Assembly (NCBI GenBank): GCA_015680685.1
Contig: MNCI01009575.1
Span: forward strand, 72,592 to 136,591
Source: Gnetum montanum
Lineage: Eukaryota; Streptophyta; Gnetopsida; Gnetales; Gnetaceae
Reading direction: 5' to 3'
DNA: 64,000 bases
The notes below the pieces were generated by a model. That model was not told where the DNA came from and made no database searches. It saw only the letters and a list, made by a program, of their open reading frames with translations. Positions within the stretch are counted from its first letter, which is position 1. Each line of letters begins with the position of its first letter. Made by a program: the position numbers and the translations under genes. This document shows positions 11,521 through 23,252 of the stretch, one piece after another.

Positions 11521-12505
11521 TCCAAAGATCTCTAAATTGGACACAGTGTTATTGCCCCCGTGTTCTTCATTCTCTAACTAATAAATTCTGGGAGCATTTG
11601 TAGACTTATGTTTAACCACAGGAGCTCACTCACTTTTAACAAAAATTCTCCACTTTTATAGCTTCAAAGCGTGCTTGTACATCTATGATGCACAAAAACT
11701 TTGAATGCCATTGGACTGCTGTTAAAAACTTAAAATTGATAATGAAATTCTGCCATTTTTATGTATGCCGTCATTTATAAGTATAATTCAACTTGAAATA
11801 GCATCTAAACATTGATTTCAATGTTTTCTAGTTTCTCTTTATAAATATTTTTATAGACTTTTCTAAATTTTGTTTTGTGAATTACTAAACTTGTTATGTT
11901 ATTAACTTATTACATGTGCTGCTACTTTGGTGTTAGGACTACTGGTTGCTCTGAAATTTGTTTGCTAAAAGTTCCCATGCTACCTTGTTCCCACATTCCT
12001 AAAATGAAAAATGAAATCATTTCAGAAATTTCTGTGTTTTTTGGGATGAGAATACATGAAAAAGAAAATTTTTAAAAATGGGTAAGCCATAAAACAGGGA
12101 TGGATGATGGTTGATTGATAATGTTCCCATAAGAATGCTTGTAAGGGTGGTAATCAATACCCTGATGGATTTTCGGAATATGACATACTAATAAAATTTG
12201 GAGTGCTTTCCTAGCTCATGTATATTTGAACTTTGGAAGAACTGAAATTGCGACACTTTTGAGGGGATGGAAAGTAATCAAGATAGAGTAAATAGTAAAA
12301 CTTAGGAAGAGAAATGTAGAAATATAAAATAGGATTTGACTGCCCAGATCTTTGAATCTTACAAGGTTAATACTTGTAGTTCAAAGGTTAGGAATAGATT
12401 GGCACATTGAGATAATTGTTTCCTTTTATTATCATCATGGTGCATTTATCCTATGTATAAGGTAGCTGAAGGAGTTGTTGATTTTCTATAGTTGTTTTCC
12501 TTAAC
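11521..12505. other. Non-coding, no feature recognised
   Basis: AT-rich upstream or first-intron sequence of COX16. No ORF or repeat found. Confidence 0.4.
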
Positions 12506-12620
12506 TTTTTTTTACGCATTCCCCCACATTGGCATTGTGTCTTAGCATATCCTTTGGGATTGAACTTGCAACTTGCAGTCACAAGCTTCATGCTCTAACC
12601 AAGCAAGCTATGGCTTAGTG
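12506..12620 (-). mobile_element. tRNA-derived SINE
   Basis: On the minus strand TAGCTTGCTTGGTTAGAGC (12592-12610) is a good Pol III A box, and AAGTTCAATCCC (12556-12567) a good B box, spaced as in a tRNA. The 3' end (12506-12515) runs into an A-tail. The tRNA fold itself is broken, so I call it a SINE, not a tRNA gene. It lies about 400 bp upstream of the COX16 start, probably in the 5' UTR intron. Confidence 0.55.
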
Positions 12621-13018
12621 ATGTATGATTGTTTCACTTTATGTATTGTTGTTATTGTTATTTTCTAAAAGCTTCTGCAGTGAAATATTGATCAAGTCTC
12701 ATGGTTGATCTTAAGATCACATGATAATTCTGGTCATATGTCAAATCTTATTCTTTCATTTATGGAATTTTCTTTTTACGTGTACCAAATTTCTTTCAAC
12801 AGATATATAAGATTCGTTGCTTGCTATAGTCTTAGGTTTGATTATTTTGCAATAAATCAAGAATGATCATCAATTGCATATCAAGTAAGTTGTTGCTGTA
12901 AGCTGTCAGTATGGTGAATACCATCAGTGTCATAGACAAGTAATTTTAAGGTTGACATTTTTGTGCATCATCTCAATAAAGTTATCCATTGTTATAACAT
13001 GCAAAATTAGCAGGCAAC

Positions 13019-13955
13019 ATGGGCTTTGAAACTTCAGATACTTCAAACAGTAATAGCAAAATGTCTCAACCTGTCATTGGCCAGACTGCTATCAATGCTA
13101 AAAATTATAGACACTGGGGACGAAAACAAGTAAATCCCTTTTTCCGTTTTGGATTGCCATTGATTTCTCTCACAATCCTTGGAGCATTGGGTCTTGCTCA
13201 TCTTCAACAAGGCAGGTAAGCAAAGGTAATTTCTGGTACATGATTTGTACTTGTGATTAGACAGGTTCTTAAATATTTTTATTTTCTCTGCATTTGCAAC
13301 ACTGAGTCCCTGCAGAAAGGACATGGAGAAAGTCCGGGATGATAAAGAGTGGGAAGCACTTGAAAGGTCCAAGGCTCTTTCAAGGGAAGGGCCTTTAGGT
13401 AAATTTATGAAGCTAGAGAAAAAGCCACCGAGCTTAGAGGAAGAATTAAAGGTATGCACTTGTTATGTTGATAGATTTTGATATGGTTGATTTTGTATGG
13501 CACTTTTATGTACATGATCACTAAGTTTTGGATATTTCGACTGTAATTTTAAGCAGTTGATCTCAAGTTAATTTTAAGCCATCGTGAGAGAGATTCCACT
13601 GTGACATGACTATATTGATAATGATCGACACGTATCTACAACTACAGCCTCGAGCGCAAGCACTTTCTGCAATAAACGGCGTTTTTTCAACTTTAAGCTA
13701 TTCTTATTTATTAATAAAGAAGGCTAGATTGCTTATAGTTGAGAATACAATTTCTATTATGTTATTAAAATATTGCATATCTCATTAGCTTTTTATATAG
13801 AGCTTTGCATCAGTTTCTCTGTGCTTTCTTTTCTAGTAGAAGAACAATATGTGCTGAGAATCTTCTGTTCTATTTCTTAACAGGCTTTGCAGCAGAAGAT
13901 TGATATAAAAAATTTTGAATACAAGAAAATTCCAAGGCCTTCTGAAAGTAACTAA
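13019..13955 (+). CDS. COX16: COX16, cytochrome c oxidase assembly protein (3 coding exons)
   Basis: Coding exons: 13019-13215, 13316-13451 and 13884-13955 (stop TAA 13953-13955). They are joined at clean GT/AG sites: GGCAG|GTAAGC, CTGCAG|AAAGG, AAAG|GTATGC, AACAG|GCTTTG. The lengths 197+136+72 keep phase and give 134 residues. The protein has HWGRKQVNPFFRFGLPLISL followed by a membrane helix (about residues 41-61), DDKEWEALERSKALSREGP, and a C-terminal LEEELKALQQKIDIKNFEYK, the layout of plant COX16. The family sits in the mitochondrial inner membrane and helps assemble complex IV, around COX2 maturation. The ATG lies six bases after a splice acceptor (ATTAGCAG at 13006-13013), implying an intron in the 5' UTR. 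This is the only intact gene I see here. Confidence 0.93.
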
Positions 13956-15004
13956 ACCAAACTATTCTTTTGCATTTCTTAGATTTGTTATTAATGTTGC
14001 AGAGCTACAGGTGATAAAAAGGCCATCTGATTCTTTTGGGAACTATTTCATAACTCATAATCCACGTACAAAAAGTGGTCTTATTGTATGGTCTACGGTA
14101 ATGCTTGAAATCTTATTATTTGATCAATCAAATTTACTAGTATCCAAGCTTCCATTGTAAGGAACAGTTGGGAATTTATCTGCCTTGTGTAATGATGAGA
14201 TTTCTTTATTCATTTGTAGTATATAGCAAGGTTCATGCTGATTAAAATTTTCTTCGCCATCAATCTCTTTCTGCTCATTGTAACTTGTATCATATGAGAG
14301 ACATGGAATTTCATTTTGGAATCGTGTTTTGCTTTTTATTATATGAAAAAAAAGGTCATAAAATTTAATGACGTAATATTATTGTTTAATAACCGAAACT
14401 GTAGTTTAATTACGTTTATATTATACCTAGAAAACATCTAGTTATTTATTGTTCTAATGGTAAATTTGGGCTCGGACTCCAATTATAATGCCCAATTCTT
14501 GCATTTTGAGTGCTCTAGCTATATTATGGAAAGTGAAGATTTTATTATGTCTACAGACCTTAAGGACATATTGGACAACTAATATATTTATGTTATGAAA
14601 AATGAAAATTGATTCAACAAAATGACAAAAAATTTTCTGCATCCTTTTAATAGCTTGTCAGTCTTTTGCAGTGAGGCCTCTCCTCTATATCCTATACCCA
14701 TAGGACAAAACATGATAAATAATAGTCTAAAAATTTTGTTTTCTTTTTAAAATGTTTTATTGGACTTTTCAAGTTCACGTTCCTAATGCTATTCAAGTTT
14801 TGATACGTTTCTCATTTGTAATCATTTGCACACTAGAGACCCAAATATTTAAAGGAGTTCTAAATTTTAACATTAGATTCAAAGCTAGAGTAATTTACAT
14901 TTCTTGTATCCCATATCATCATTTTCATTTTTCATATTGACTTTCGTAGCATGAAAATGACAAACTTTTTAAAACTTGCAACATATTTTACATACATGAT
15001 AAGA
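13956..15004 (+). other. 3' flank of COX16, no further gene seen
   Basis: Contains the presumed 3' UTR. An open stretch at 13915-14160 is an overlapping frame of exon 3 and its flank and resembles nothing I know. The rest is AT-rich. Confidence 0.5.
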
Positions 15005-15215
15005 GATGTAGAAATTAATGCAGCATCATATGCATACAAAGGTAGACTTATTGCCTAAGATCCTATTTTATTAGCATGCTTTTGATTAGATTTATACAAT
15101 CAGTTTTGTAATTCATCAATATAAAAACCAAAAAGAGTTGATAAAGGATACCCTTGCTTCACTCCAATTTTGCTATGAAATTGACATTTATTATCTGTAT
15201 GATATTATCCTTAAA
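15005..15215 (-). pseudogene. Second LINE reverse transcriptase fragment
   Basis: The minus strand gives GVKQGYPLSTLFGFYIDELQ (15100-15165), close to the plant LINE motif GVRQGCPLSPTLFGLYIDEL. It is followed leftward, in another frame, by LPLYAYDAALIS near 15020-15065, a decayed YADDxxLIS active site. It is a different LINE type from the copy at 10640. Confidence 0.75.
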
Positions 15216-15575
15216 CTCAACTATTACTTACTCAATGTGGTCAAGAGACCAACAATTACTTGGTTGAAATGTCATCGAGAATAAATAATTATTGTTATAA
15301 TGTTGGGCCAAGAGACTAAATTTTTCACTGAAATTATTATACATATTTATTGGATGGACTGTGTTACCATGTGAATTATTATGGGCATATAATAGCTCAA
15401 CAACTTTGCCAATGCTCTGGATACAAAAGGAGTGTTAGTGTTAGGTTGGTAGTTGATTATAAAACTATTCCAAATTTTATAGATGCTTTTTTTTTCACTA
15501 CCTCATTAGGCAAATGGTAAAAAAGAATTCATGTAACTAATCCCATTTTGTTACACGATGATGCAATAGCTTGAT

Positions 15576-15615
15576 ACAAAATTTAAGGCTAAACAACAAA
15601 ATTTAAGGCTAAACA
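15576..15615 (+). repeat. Perfect 2 x 20 bp tandem duplication
   Basis: ACAAAATTTAAGGCTAAACA occurs twice without a gap. Confidence 0.9.
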
Positions 15616-15728
15616 ACTATGTTCATATCTATCTATTGGAAAGAATTTTCCAACCGAACTTTTGCACCGTCGTGAAAAGATACAAAATTTGGGGCAACTT
15701 GGGTAAAGATGGAAGAAGAGGAATTCCC

Positions 15729-16333
15729 TTATTTCCAACAGATATTGAATACGCTAGACTGAACATTGAAAAACTGCGTGGACACCTGCTGCAAGGAGCA
15801 AGACAAGTCAACGGCCATGTCGGCGTTGCCGGAGTAGCGATGGAGGCTGCTTTTGCTGCTGTTGTCAGGGTCGAGGTACCATGTATGGAAGGTGCTCATG
15901 TTGGTGATGCCGTGGCAGGAGGCACCTTCCTCCACCAAATTGGATGGCACGATGTCGCAGCGCTGCAGGAGGTGCTCCTCCAACGCTCCCGGCACATCGC
16001 GTTTTTCCAGCGCTTGCTTGAAAGCGTCGACGCAGGCGGTGGCCGTGCTCAGGTCCGGCAGTGTGAACATGTGCGAGGAGTGCAGCCACGAGAAAGTGAG
16101 CATCCGCACAATGCTGTGGATGCCTACACAGCAATTCAACCATGCCGAAGTGGAAGTGGCGTTATGCTTACCATTGTTACTGCCGCCGCCGCTGCTGGTA
16201 GTGGAGTTGTAAATGTAGCATTGGCGGTACATAAACTGTGTAGCCTGCAACTCCTCTGTTATGTTCCCTGGGCAAGTTGTATTTGTGTTGCAGGAAATTG
16301 CTATGGCCAGCACCAGAATCCGTAAATCATCAT
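15729..16333 (-). pseudogene. Receptor-like gene fragment with SPARK-like ectodomain
   Basis: The minus frame from about 16325 to 15729 gives a hydrophobic leader (LRILVLAIAIS), then CNTNTTCPGNITEELQ, a Ser/Gly/Asn-rich stretch, WLNCCVGIHSIVRML, FTLPDLSTATACVDAFKQAL, CDIVPSNLVEEGASCHGI and FHTWYLDP. Paired Cys, LPDL..TA.C...F and C.GI...W fit the SPARK extracellular domain of some plant receptor-like kinases (At1g11050 type). ATGATG at 16328-16333 is one base out of frame with the leader. The frame stops at 15729, before any membrane helix or kinase. G+C is clearly above the flanks. It could be a first exon with later parts lost, or a captured fragment. The family call is moderate. Confidence 0.45.
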
Positions 16334-16378
16334 TTGCACAGAAGCTGTGTACTGGCTGGATTTGCGAGAGGAGATCGT

Positions 16379-16390
16379 GGTCTTATAAGA
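16379..16390 (-). promoter_or_regulatory. Possible TATA box for the SPARK-like gene
   Basis: The minus strand reads CTCTTATAAGAC, about 50 bp before the candidate start codon at 16333. Confidence 0.3.
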
Positions 16391-16478
16391 GGTGAGAAAG
16401 AGGAATTAAAAATGGATGCGCCGAGAAGGCCTGTCTACACCGACAACAATTGGTGGGTATCAATTTAAAAACTTACAG

Positions 16479-16697
16479 TGATATTATTTTAAAACCTTCG
16501 GTGAAAACAACCCTCGATGGTGGATGCACTCCCAAGATAATGCTAATGCTATTTCAGGGAGTTCAATTCATTCCAATATCAGCCGATTTTTAAAAACTTG
16601 GATGATAGACAACCACGGATCGTACTGTTAGCTGTTATTTTAAAATCTTCGATAAAAACAATCCTGGATGGTGGCTGCATTCCCAAGATTTTAGGGG
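16479..16697 (+). repeat. Pair of about 57-bp direct repeats
   Basis: TTATTTTAAAA(C/T)CTTCG(G/A)T, then CCTGGATGGTGG-like and CA(C/T)TCCCAAGAT, recur at 16483-16538 and 16641-16697 with about 100 bp between. Copies differ mostly by transitions. Confidence 0.7.
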
Positions 16698-16845
16698 GTT
16701 GTTGATGTGTCTCCTCAACAATGACATCCTGTAAAAAAAATGCAAATCATTTGCTTAAAAATCAGAAAAAAAAAGAGAAAAGGTTACAAGGACATCATAT
16801 AAATTAAAATTCCAATTTTTAGATGATGGTATGTTAGGGTAGTAG

Positions 16846-16915
16846 TGAGGTTCTTGATTTGAAAATTCTAAATCATAGGTTTAATTTTGATGGACAAATT
16901 CTAATTTGTCCTTTT
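16846..16915 (+). mobile_element. Possible tRNA-derived SINE copy 2
   Basis: Counterpart of 7139-7235: GTTAGGGTAGTAGTGAGG (A-box-like), ATCATAGGTTTAATTTTGAT (B-box-like), then GGACAAATTCTAATTTG. No clear tail. Confidence 0.4.
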
Positions 16916-17040
16916 ATTACATTTATTTTATGTTAGGGTATTCAAAGCCAAATTTTGCAGAGTGCACAAAATAAAGGCCAAATTTTACTGACTACACAAA
17001 AGAAAGGCAACATCTTGTTAATGGAGAACAAATGGAACAT

Positions 17041-17600
17041 ATTCATTTTGAAGTGCAACACATCCACCATCACTAAGAAGTTGAAGGTAAAGACACATGA
17101 TAAAAAACAACACTAGATTAAAGTGGAGAATTGCAAAGGGGACTTCTCAATCATTATGGGAAGAGCATGGTTGAACACTGTAGACACAAGAATGGGCATT
17201 AGAGATCTTTCCCTGGAAATCTCTAAAGAAAATGCATTTGGAAAGATCGAGAAGAAGAGAATTCCATGCATTGCGTACAACGATAGTGGGGGCAATTGTG
17301 TGCAGAAACTTTGGGCCATCAAGCAAACATCCATCTTTGCATGCAAATGGTGTGCACTAGAAATAGAAATTCAAAGGTGTTTGTATGCAGCAACCACAAA
17401 ATAGGAGGGCACCCAGTGGTTGACCATTGACTCAAAAAGTAGCACACTTTGCATGGAACTAACTAGAGCTTGACATGTGAATATGTCACAAGCATGGATG
17501 AACTTGAACAAGTTCATCACCAACTCTCTGATGATACAAATGATGATACTTATTGGGAAGAGTTGGAAATTCTTGAGAACTTCAAGCAATAGCCCCTTGA
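17041..17600 (+). pseudogene. Aspartic-protease-like retroelement fragment
   Basis: GDFSIIMGRAWLNTVDTRMG, followed by LSLEISKENAFGKI, resembles the C-terminal part of Ty3 proteases, where (I/L)ILGRPWL... precedes a strand ending in L.L.I..E...F.I. The catalytic DTG/DSG part is absent, and stops occur at 17116 and 17402. It is opposite in orientation to element III on its right, so it belongs to another element. Low-information match. Confidence 0.4.
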
Positions 17601-17639
17601 ACTGAAAATGCTATTGGCTGGAATGGAATATGTATAATG

Positions 17640-18443
17640 AAAAATAAGAAGCCGGTTATAATTAAAGAATAATATATGCCCATGGTGACATCAAAGGGTT
17701 CATGTGTTCCCTGTTTCTAGCCTTGTAGTTGCCTTCTCAAATTATACACTCTAGAGTATGTTTAGTAATTATCATTAAATAGTTCTAGGATGGTACCTTT
17801 CAACGGTTGTTCATTCTATGGCATTTTTTAGAAGTAGAAGAGGAGGAAGAAGATGTAGATGAAGAGGGAGGAGGACTACCACCACCATGGTATTTTTTGT
17901 ATTCCCTTCAGTTATCATCGCCATGTTCATAAGGTTTCTTATCATCTTGACACTTGTTTGAGCCCTTGCCTTAATTGCCATCTTTACTTGAACTTGCATT
18001 ATTGATAGTGGACTATAGATTTAGGGCCACATCCCCATCACTAGTAACGAGGCATGAAGAATTTTCATGTTGAGATCCCCTAGAGGAAGAGTCCTCATGG
18101 TGAACCATTTTCCCTTCACAAACTCATGATGCTTCTCTTGGTGTCAATCCCTTCGGTGATGTGTTTCAGTGGGACAATAGTCTTGGTAGTCATAATCATG
18201 CACAATGTACTCCTCTTGAAGGTCTTGGATGCCTAACTTCTTAAGAGTTTGAAGTAGCATCATGGACACAGATTGATTGGGAGGCATCACAATGTTGCCT
18301 TCCATATCACACCGTCACAGTTGTTCATCTTAGTGTAGGATGAAGGTAAAATCAAGCACATACTCATCTAGATGCATATATACCACCTTGCATTCTTAAG
18401 GGATTGGTAGTTTAGCATCATCATGCCTATGAGAAGAAGACAT
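17640..18443 (-). pseudogene. Gag remnant of element III
   Basis: ATG at 18443 opens MSSSHRHDDAKLPIP. After stops, MEGNIVMPPNQS aligns with the gag of element I. The Ser-rich linker (17810-17900) and ILELFNDNY.TYSRVYNLRR (about 17790-17730) mark the start of the Retrotrans_gag core, which is then cut off near 17640. An in-frame stop at 18330-18332 (TAA) sits exactly where element I has TAG. Confidence 0.8.
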
Positions 18444-18577
18444 TTTGCAAAGCAAATAAAATATTAGTGTGCTTATGTAATTATATTATGTGCAAGAATG
18501 ATTTTGACCTTAGGGTTCGTCCAACAATGTTAATGATGTTCTCTAAACCTAGATAACACATGTTTCAAATAAAAAGA

Positions 18578-18596
18578 GTCCCTGACGATGGCACAA
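18578..18596 (-). other. Primer binding site of element III
   Basis: The minus strand reads TTGTGCCATCGTCAGGGAC, a decayed tRNA-Asp type site next to the LTR. Confidence 0.75.
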
Positions 18597-18597
18597 A

Positions 18598-19483
18598 TGG
18601 TGAGTAGTGAGAGGTACCCCCTACATCCAACCATATAAATCATGAACTGTTGACATGCAATCCAGTTGAATTCCACAAAATTTATAGGTTTTTGATGCAT
18701 TAGTTCTCTAGGAAGTAAAATAGGTGTTGAGAAAATTTGTTGTCTTCCCGATGATACTTGTAAAGCTCAAGGATATGATTTAAGTGTAATCGAGACACAT
18801 GATTTTTATCATTTTATATTTTATGGTTTTGGTACTTGAAATAAACAAGATAGAGAATAAAGTAATTTAATGTCTACTTTATTCTAATTGGCTAATTATT
18901 GTTTAATTAGTCCTAGCATATGTATATGGTCCCACTTATCATACACATCCTGAACACATATAACATTGCTAGGTTACCAAGTGTTAAGCACCATTAGGAT
19001 TACCAAATGTCATACTCATGCTTGAAGTAGTCGTACTTATGTGTTTACTTAATCACTATTTAGCTTATCTTGCTTGATTACTTAATTAGCTTAATTACTA
19101 AAGAACATTGAATAAATAATTGAAAACATTAAATGCATGAATAAAACATTTAAGCTATCTAGAATGCTACAAGGTTTATCAAGAAGCTCGTCTTTATTGC
19201 CGTACACACTGTTGTGCTTAGGTACAATAGTGCTCGAATAAAGATCTATACACACAATGACTCTTGTTGTAGGTACTTAGGAAAATATTCTAACTTTTGA
19301 ATGTAAAAATTGCAAGATATTTGCTACACCTATGATAAGATATCCTAAAACATGGTGGATTGGCATGTATTTATAGGTAAGAATAAGCCCTGTGTCAACG
19401 GGGCCATGTCAACACATTAAACAATGCATCAACGAGGCCTAGTCAATGAGGCCTCATCAACGCTACCAATCCATGACTCATCA
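18598..19483 (-). repeat. 5' LTR of element III (886 bp)
   Basis: Plus-strand start TGGTGAGTAGTGAGAGGTAC, end CCATGACTCATCA. A TATA-like CTATAAATAC (minus) lies near 19370. U3 (19378-19483) has repeated TCAACG.GGCC words and a perfect palindrome ATGAGGCCTCAT (19446-19457). Confidence 0.8.
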
Positions 19484-21240
19484 ACTTGTGAATTTATTAG
19501 TAATAACCTACTCTAGTAGGCCTTGCACCATGGAATTGTGTTTCTATCTCTCTTCGTTAAAGGTCTCTAATAATTCATTCTTTTGTCCAATAAGATTTGA
19601 AATTCATTTTTGATTAGTGTGAAGTCCTTATTGGAGTTTGTAGTTTTTATTCTACATTATTAATATGTCATCCTTCAACTCCATTATTCTTACTATTAAT
19701 TTCTCCACTTTATTCATTAGTTCTAATTCCAAACTCGAGCTCATGGTTTTCCTTGATTATTTTAGTGATACTGATTCTTCAAACTAATTCTAAAATATTT
19801 CAAATGCTCTAGCATATGTATTTTTATCTTCATAGGCAACCTTCAAATCTTTATTGAATGTCTAATTCTATGTTGAAGTAGCATCAAAACATTGTTTATT
19901 ATTTGAAGTAATAATCCACCATGATGTAATTTGCAATCATCAAATCATACAACAAATCATTACTCGCTCCAATGGGATAAGACTTCGATAGCTTGCTAAG
20001 ATTTTTATTTACCATGTCTCTTATTACTGGTGGAAAGTTTTCTTCATTAATCCTACTAGAATATTTCCATGTAACTTCATTAAGCAAGGTTTTTTTTATG
20101 AGGCTCTTCTCCACTGTTATATGAAGGAGTACATTGTTACCTCTTGATGGATAGCTTTATTTTTAAAGTTGTGATTTTGGATTACTACTTGTCCTATGGA
20201 TAGAGTCAAGTATTTACTTGCTAATGTATGTCATCCCTTAGCTTGGAATTCAATTGGTTATTTTATTGATGGGAGCTTCATAATGATCTTATTATCCTTT
20301 GAGAAGACTATTAGAAACAATTGTAAAACCAACTCTTTATTTATTGTCATGGTAACCATTGACAAAAGTACATAGGAGATAACCATATGAAAAATGAGGG
20401 GATGAGGAATAATAGTAATTGAACATCTATTTCTTTATTTCTTTCTTGATGAGTGTTATCTAATCGACCGAGCTATAATTCTTTATCGTAGCATAGAGTA
20501 AACTTAGTAGAGGCCATAATTATATTTATTTTATCTTTGACTATAATTTAGTAGATAATTATGTCTACAAAGGTGAAGTATGACATCTTCAGCTAATTGA
20601 CCAAAATTCTAGTAGTAACAATGGTGCAAACAACATTGTCACCTTCATCATTAACAAACCATTGTTTCAACTGGTGTTTGGGGAACATTACCTTCTTTAG
20701 AGAAAAGTTTGTTTTGATCATCTAAAAGAAAAATCATAGAAATCTCTTGTAGAGTTTGGAGAATGTCTTGACAAAGTTTTCCATCAGTGCCTCATCCTTT
20801 AACATTGCAAACCTCACAAATAGTGTTAATCCCAATCTCTTCAATTTTACTAAAAATTCTTCTGTCGCTAGCTTGGTGGCCATGATAAGGTCAAAAAGAT
20901 GATAGTGGATATTAACCTTAATGGCTAAATATTTGATAAATTCATCTTTTGAGAATAATAAATCAAAATTTCTTGATTTCTTGGCCACTACCTCAGAGTG
21001 GGTAGCCATAGTTGAGTAAAGCTTTATTTTTGTCCTTAGCATTTGAGGATGACACTTCACCATGGGGTTTTCACTATGAGGTTTCGATTGTAGTACTGAT
21101 AGTGGTGATGGTGACAAAGAATCTAATTATATATGGTTCAAGCACAATAGGTATTGTGTTCAAACATTACACTTTCTTTTTGATGGTCCCCATGATTGTC
21201 TACTTCCTCTTTGATTGTGGGCCATTTTGTTAAATAGTTT
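19484..21240 (-). pseudogene. Unidentified decayed ORF, probably a retroelement
   Basis: Several minus frames join into one decayed coding region. The clearest (20734 to about 21010) reads MATHSEVVAKKSRNFDLLFS, then KYLAIKVNIHYHLFDLIMAT and LKDEALMENFVKTFSKLYK. A later piece (20114-19899) has IRDMVNKNLSKLSKSYPIGA. Stops are common, with relics of open frame in between (WFVNDEGDNVV near 20650; KFTLCYDKEL near 20480). I know no family with these motifs. It is bounded by Ty3 LTRs on both sides. Confidence 0.35.
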
Positions 21241-22386
21241 GCACATAAACTAGATCAAATAAGGGTTTGATAATTTAAGATTAGAAACCAAAATTTAAGT
21301 TTGTGAATTTAATTTACTAACTATTTAGATGATTGTGCAATTAATAGATTCTAGTTCAAACACAAGAAATGATAATTTTAATCAAAATTTTACCCAACCT
21401 TTAATTTTCACATTATTTTCTCCTAATCTAAAGAAAAATTAGAAATAAATTACCTAGATATTAAGAAATATAATTAACACTTGAAATTAATATTAATAAA
21501 CATTTAGTTAACATGTATCAAATTACACCAACACCATGGCAGTGTATCACATGGTAACGATGTACATAAATATTCATGATGTTACATGATATTGACATTA
21601 TTTGAAATGTTAAGCTTAATAGAATACAACAAATACTTAATAATGAACTCTTGTATTTTCACATTGTAATATCATGGTTTATCTTATGTTTATTTATCCC
21701 ATGCAAAAATTTCCTAAAATGGAAAATTATGACTATTATGTGTAATGATGCTAAAATATGTCCAAATGGCATAAAAAGATCAACCAATGTTAGTGCCCAA
21801 TGTTTCATAAAAAAGACATTCTCATTTCAACATTTCATTGTCTCAATTTCTTTAATTAAGGGTTTAAAGAGCAAAAAAGAAGGAGTTTTAGTTTAACTTG
21901 ATTTTTTTCTCTCATAATTCTTCACAATTATCATAAATCTTTTTCTTAAATTCATAATCATAATCTTTCATTTCACGTTTGAACATAAGTTTTCATACAT
22001 ATCACACTCATTTACATCAAAGATATCCATTTTTGTAAAGATTTTATAAGTATATTTTTAAAAATTGATTAAATAGTTCTTTTTCTATAGAAAATTCAAG
22101 TTTTAGTTTGATCACTTTCATCAAATTTTTGAAATTTGAGATTAAAGTTGCATTCTGATACACTTTTATGAGTTTTCGTGTTCTCCTGACCAAATTCTCA
22201 ACAATCTAATTTTAATATTAGCCTTTTAAATAATTCATTGTAAGATTTCTTTTTCTTTGAAGCTTTTATACAAATATGGAGAAGATTTGAATTGAAACAT
22301 ATCAAAAACCAAGAAGATGAGATTTTTTGAAAAATATTATTTTCATCAATTGATTTGCATTACTTGATGCAACTTCCAATAGTGAA
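21241..22386. other. AT-rich stretch without recognisable feature
   Basis: Only chance ORFs. 22382-22386 (GTGAA) is the left target duplication of the next LTR. Confidence 0.5.
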
Positions 22387-23247
22387 TGATGAGTGGCGAG
22401 GTACCCCTACACTCAACCATACGAATACGAAGGTTACACGTGCGATCTGGTTGAACTTCGTAGACGGACTAGTTGTGGCATCTAGATAATTAACCTTAGG
22501 TCGTAGTTTGCTATCTTCCCACCTAGACTAGTATTAGCTTTGTCACATATGGTTTAGTCTAGAGTGAGGTGTATGATATGGTTTCTAACCTAATGATACT
22601 CTTGAAGGAAATGGAAAATAATATTCACTAAGCTAAGAGGGAAAGGGTGAGAGAGAATCTAAGCTAGCCTAAGTGCGATGAGCATCCGTTCCTTGATTAT
22701 CTGTACACATCTTGGACTTTGTGCACAACTACCACTGGGATTTCAAGTAGTCACACTTAAATGCTCGTAATCAAGTTGTACTCATTCCGTGTTTAACAGG
22801 ATTTTTAGGGTGAGAAGAGATTAACTAGGAAAGTAGTAAATGAAAATTAAATAAATAATTAAGCTAAGGGAATGCTGCAATGATGAAGTAATCTCGATCT
22901 TTATTTTTAGTTATGTGCATGTTCAAGTATGTCACACTCGAATACAGGATGCTGTATAATTACATTTCATCACACTGTGGGCATACACTGGGAGGAAAAG
23001 GGTTGAGAGGAAAAATAGAAACTCAAAACTTAACTCTAAAAACTGACTCCTAGAACAAGGAAAGCTGCCTCTTATTTATAGAGATTGAGGTAGGCTGCAA
23101 TATCATGTCGGACGCGATATCGTGACTGATGTGATATCATGGCTCCGATAATTGGGCTTGACAGACCATATCTTGTATCAGGGCTTCGATAACAAGGCTC
23201 CGATAACTGGGCTCCAATAACTGGGCCTGACAGACCATGACTCATCA
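22387..23247 (-). repeat. Solo LTR of the Athila-like family (861 bp) with TSD
   Basis: Runs from TGATGAGTGGCGAGGTACCC to GACCATGACTCATCA, flanked on both sides by GTGAA (22382-22386 and 23248-23252). No PBS or internal sequence adjoins, so it formed by LTR-LTR recombination. TATA on the minus strand lies near 23070-23082. U3 holds several GATATC copies and a repeated TGGGC(T/C)TGACAGACCAT. Confidence 0.93.
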
Positions 23248-23252
23248 GTGAA

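Noticed and set aside
15636-16325. 229-codon plus-strand frame
   Set aside because: Antisense shadow of the GC-rich SPARK-like fragment, whose Cys and leader motifs are on the minus strand.
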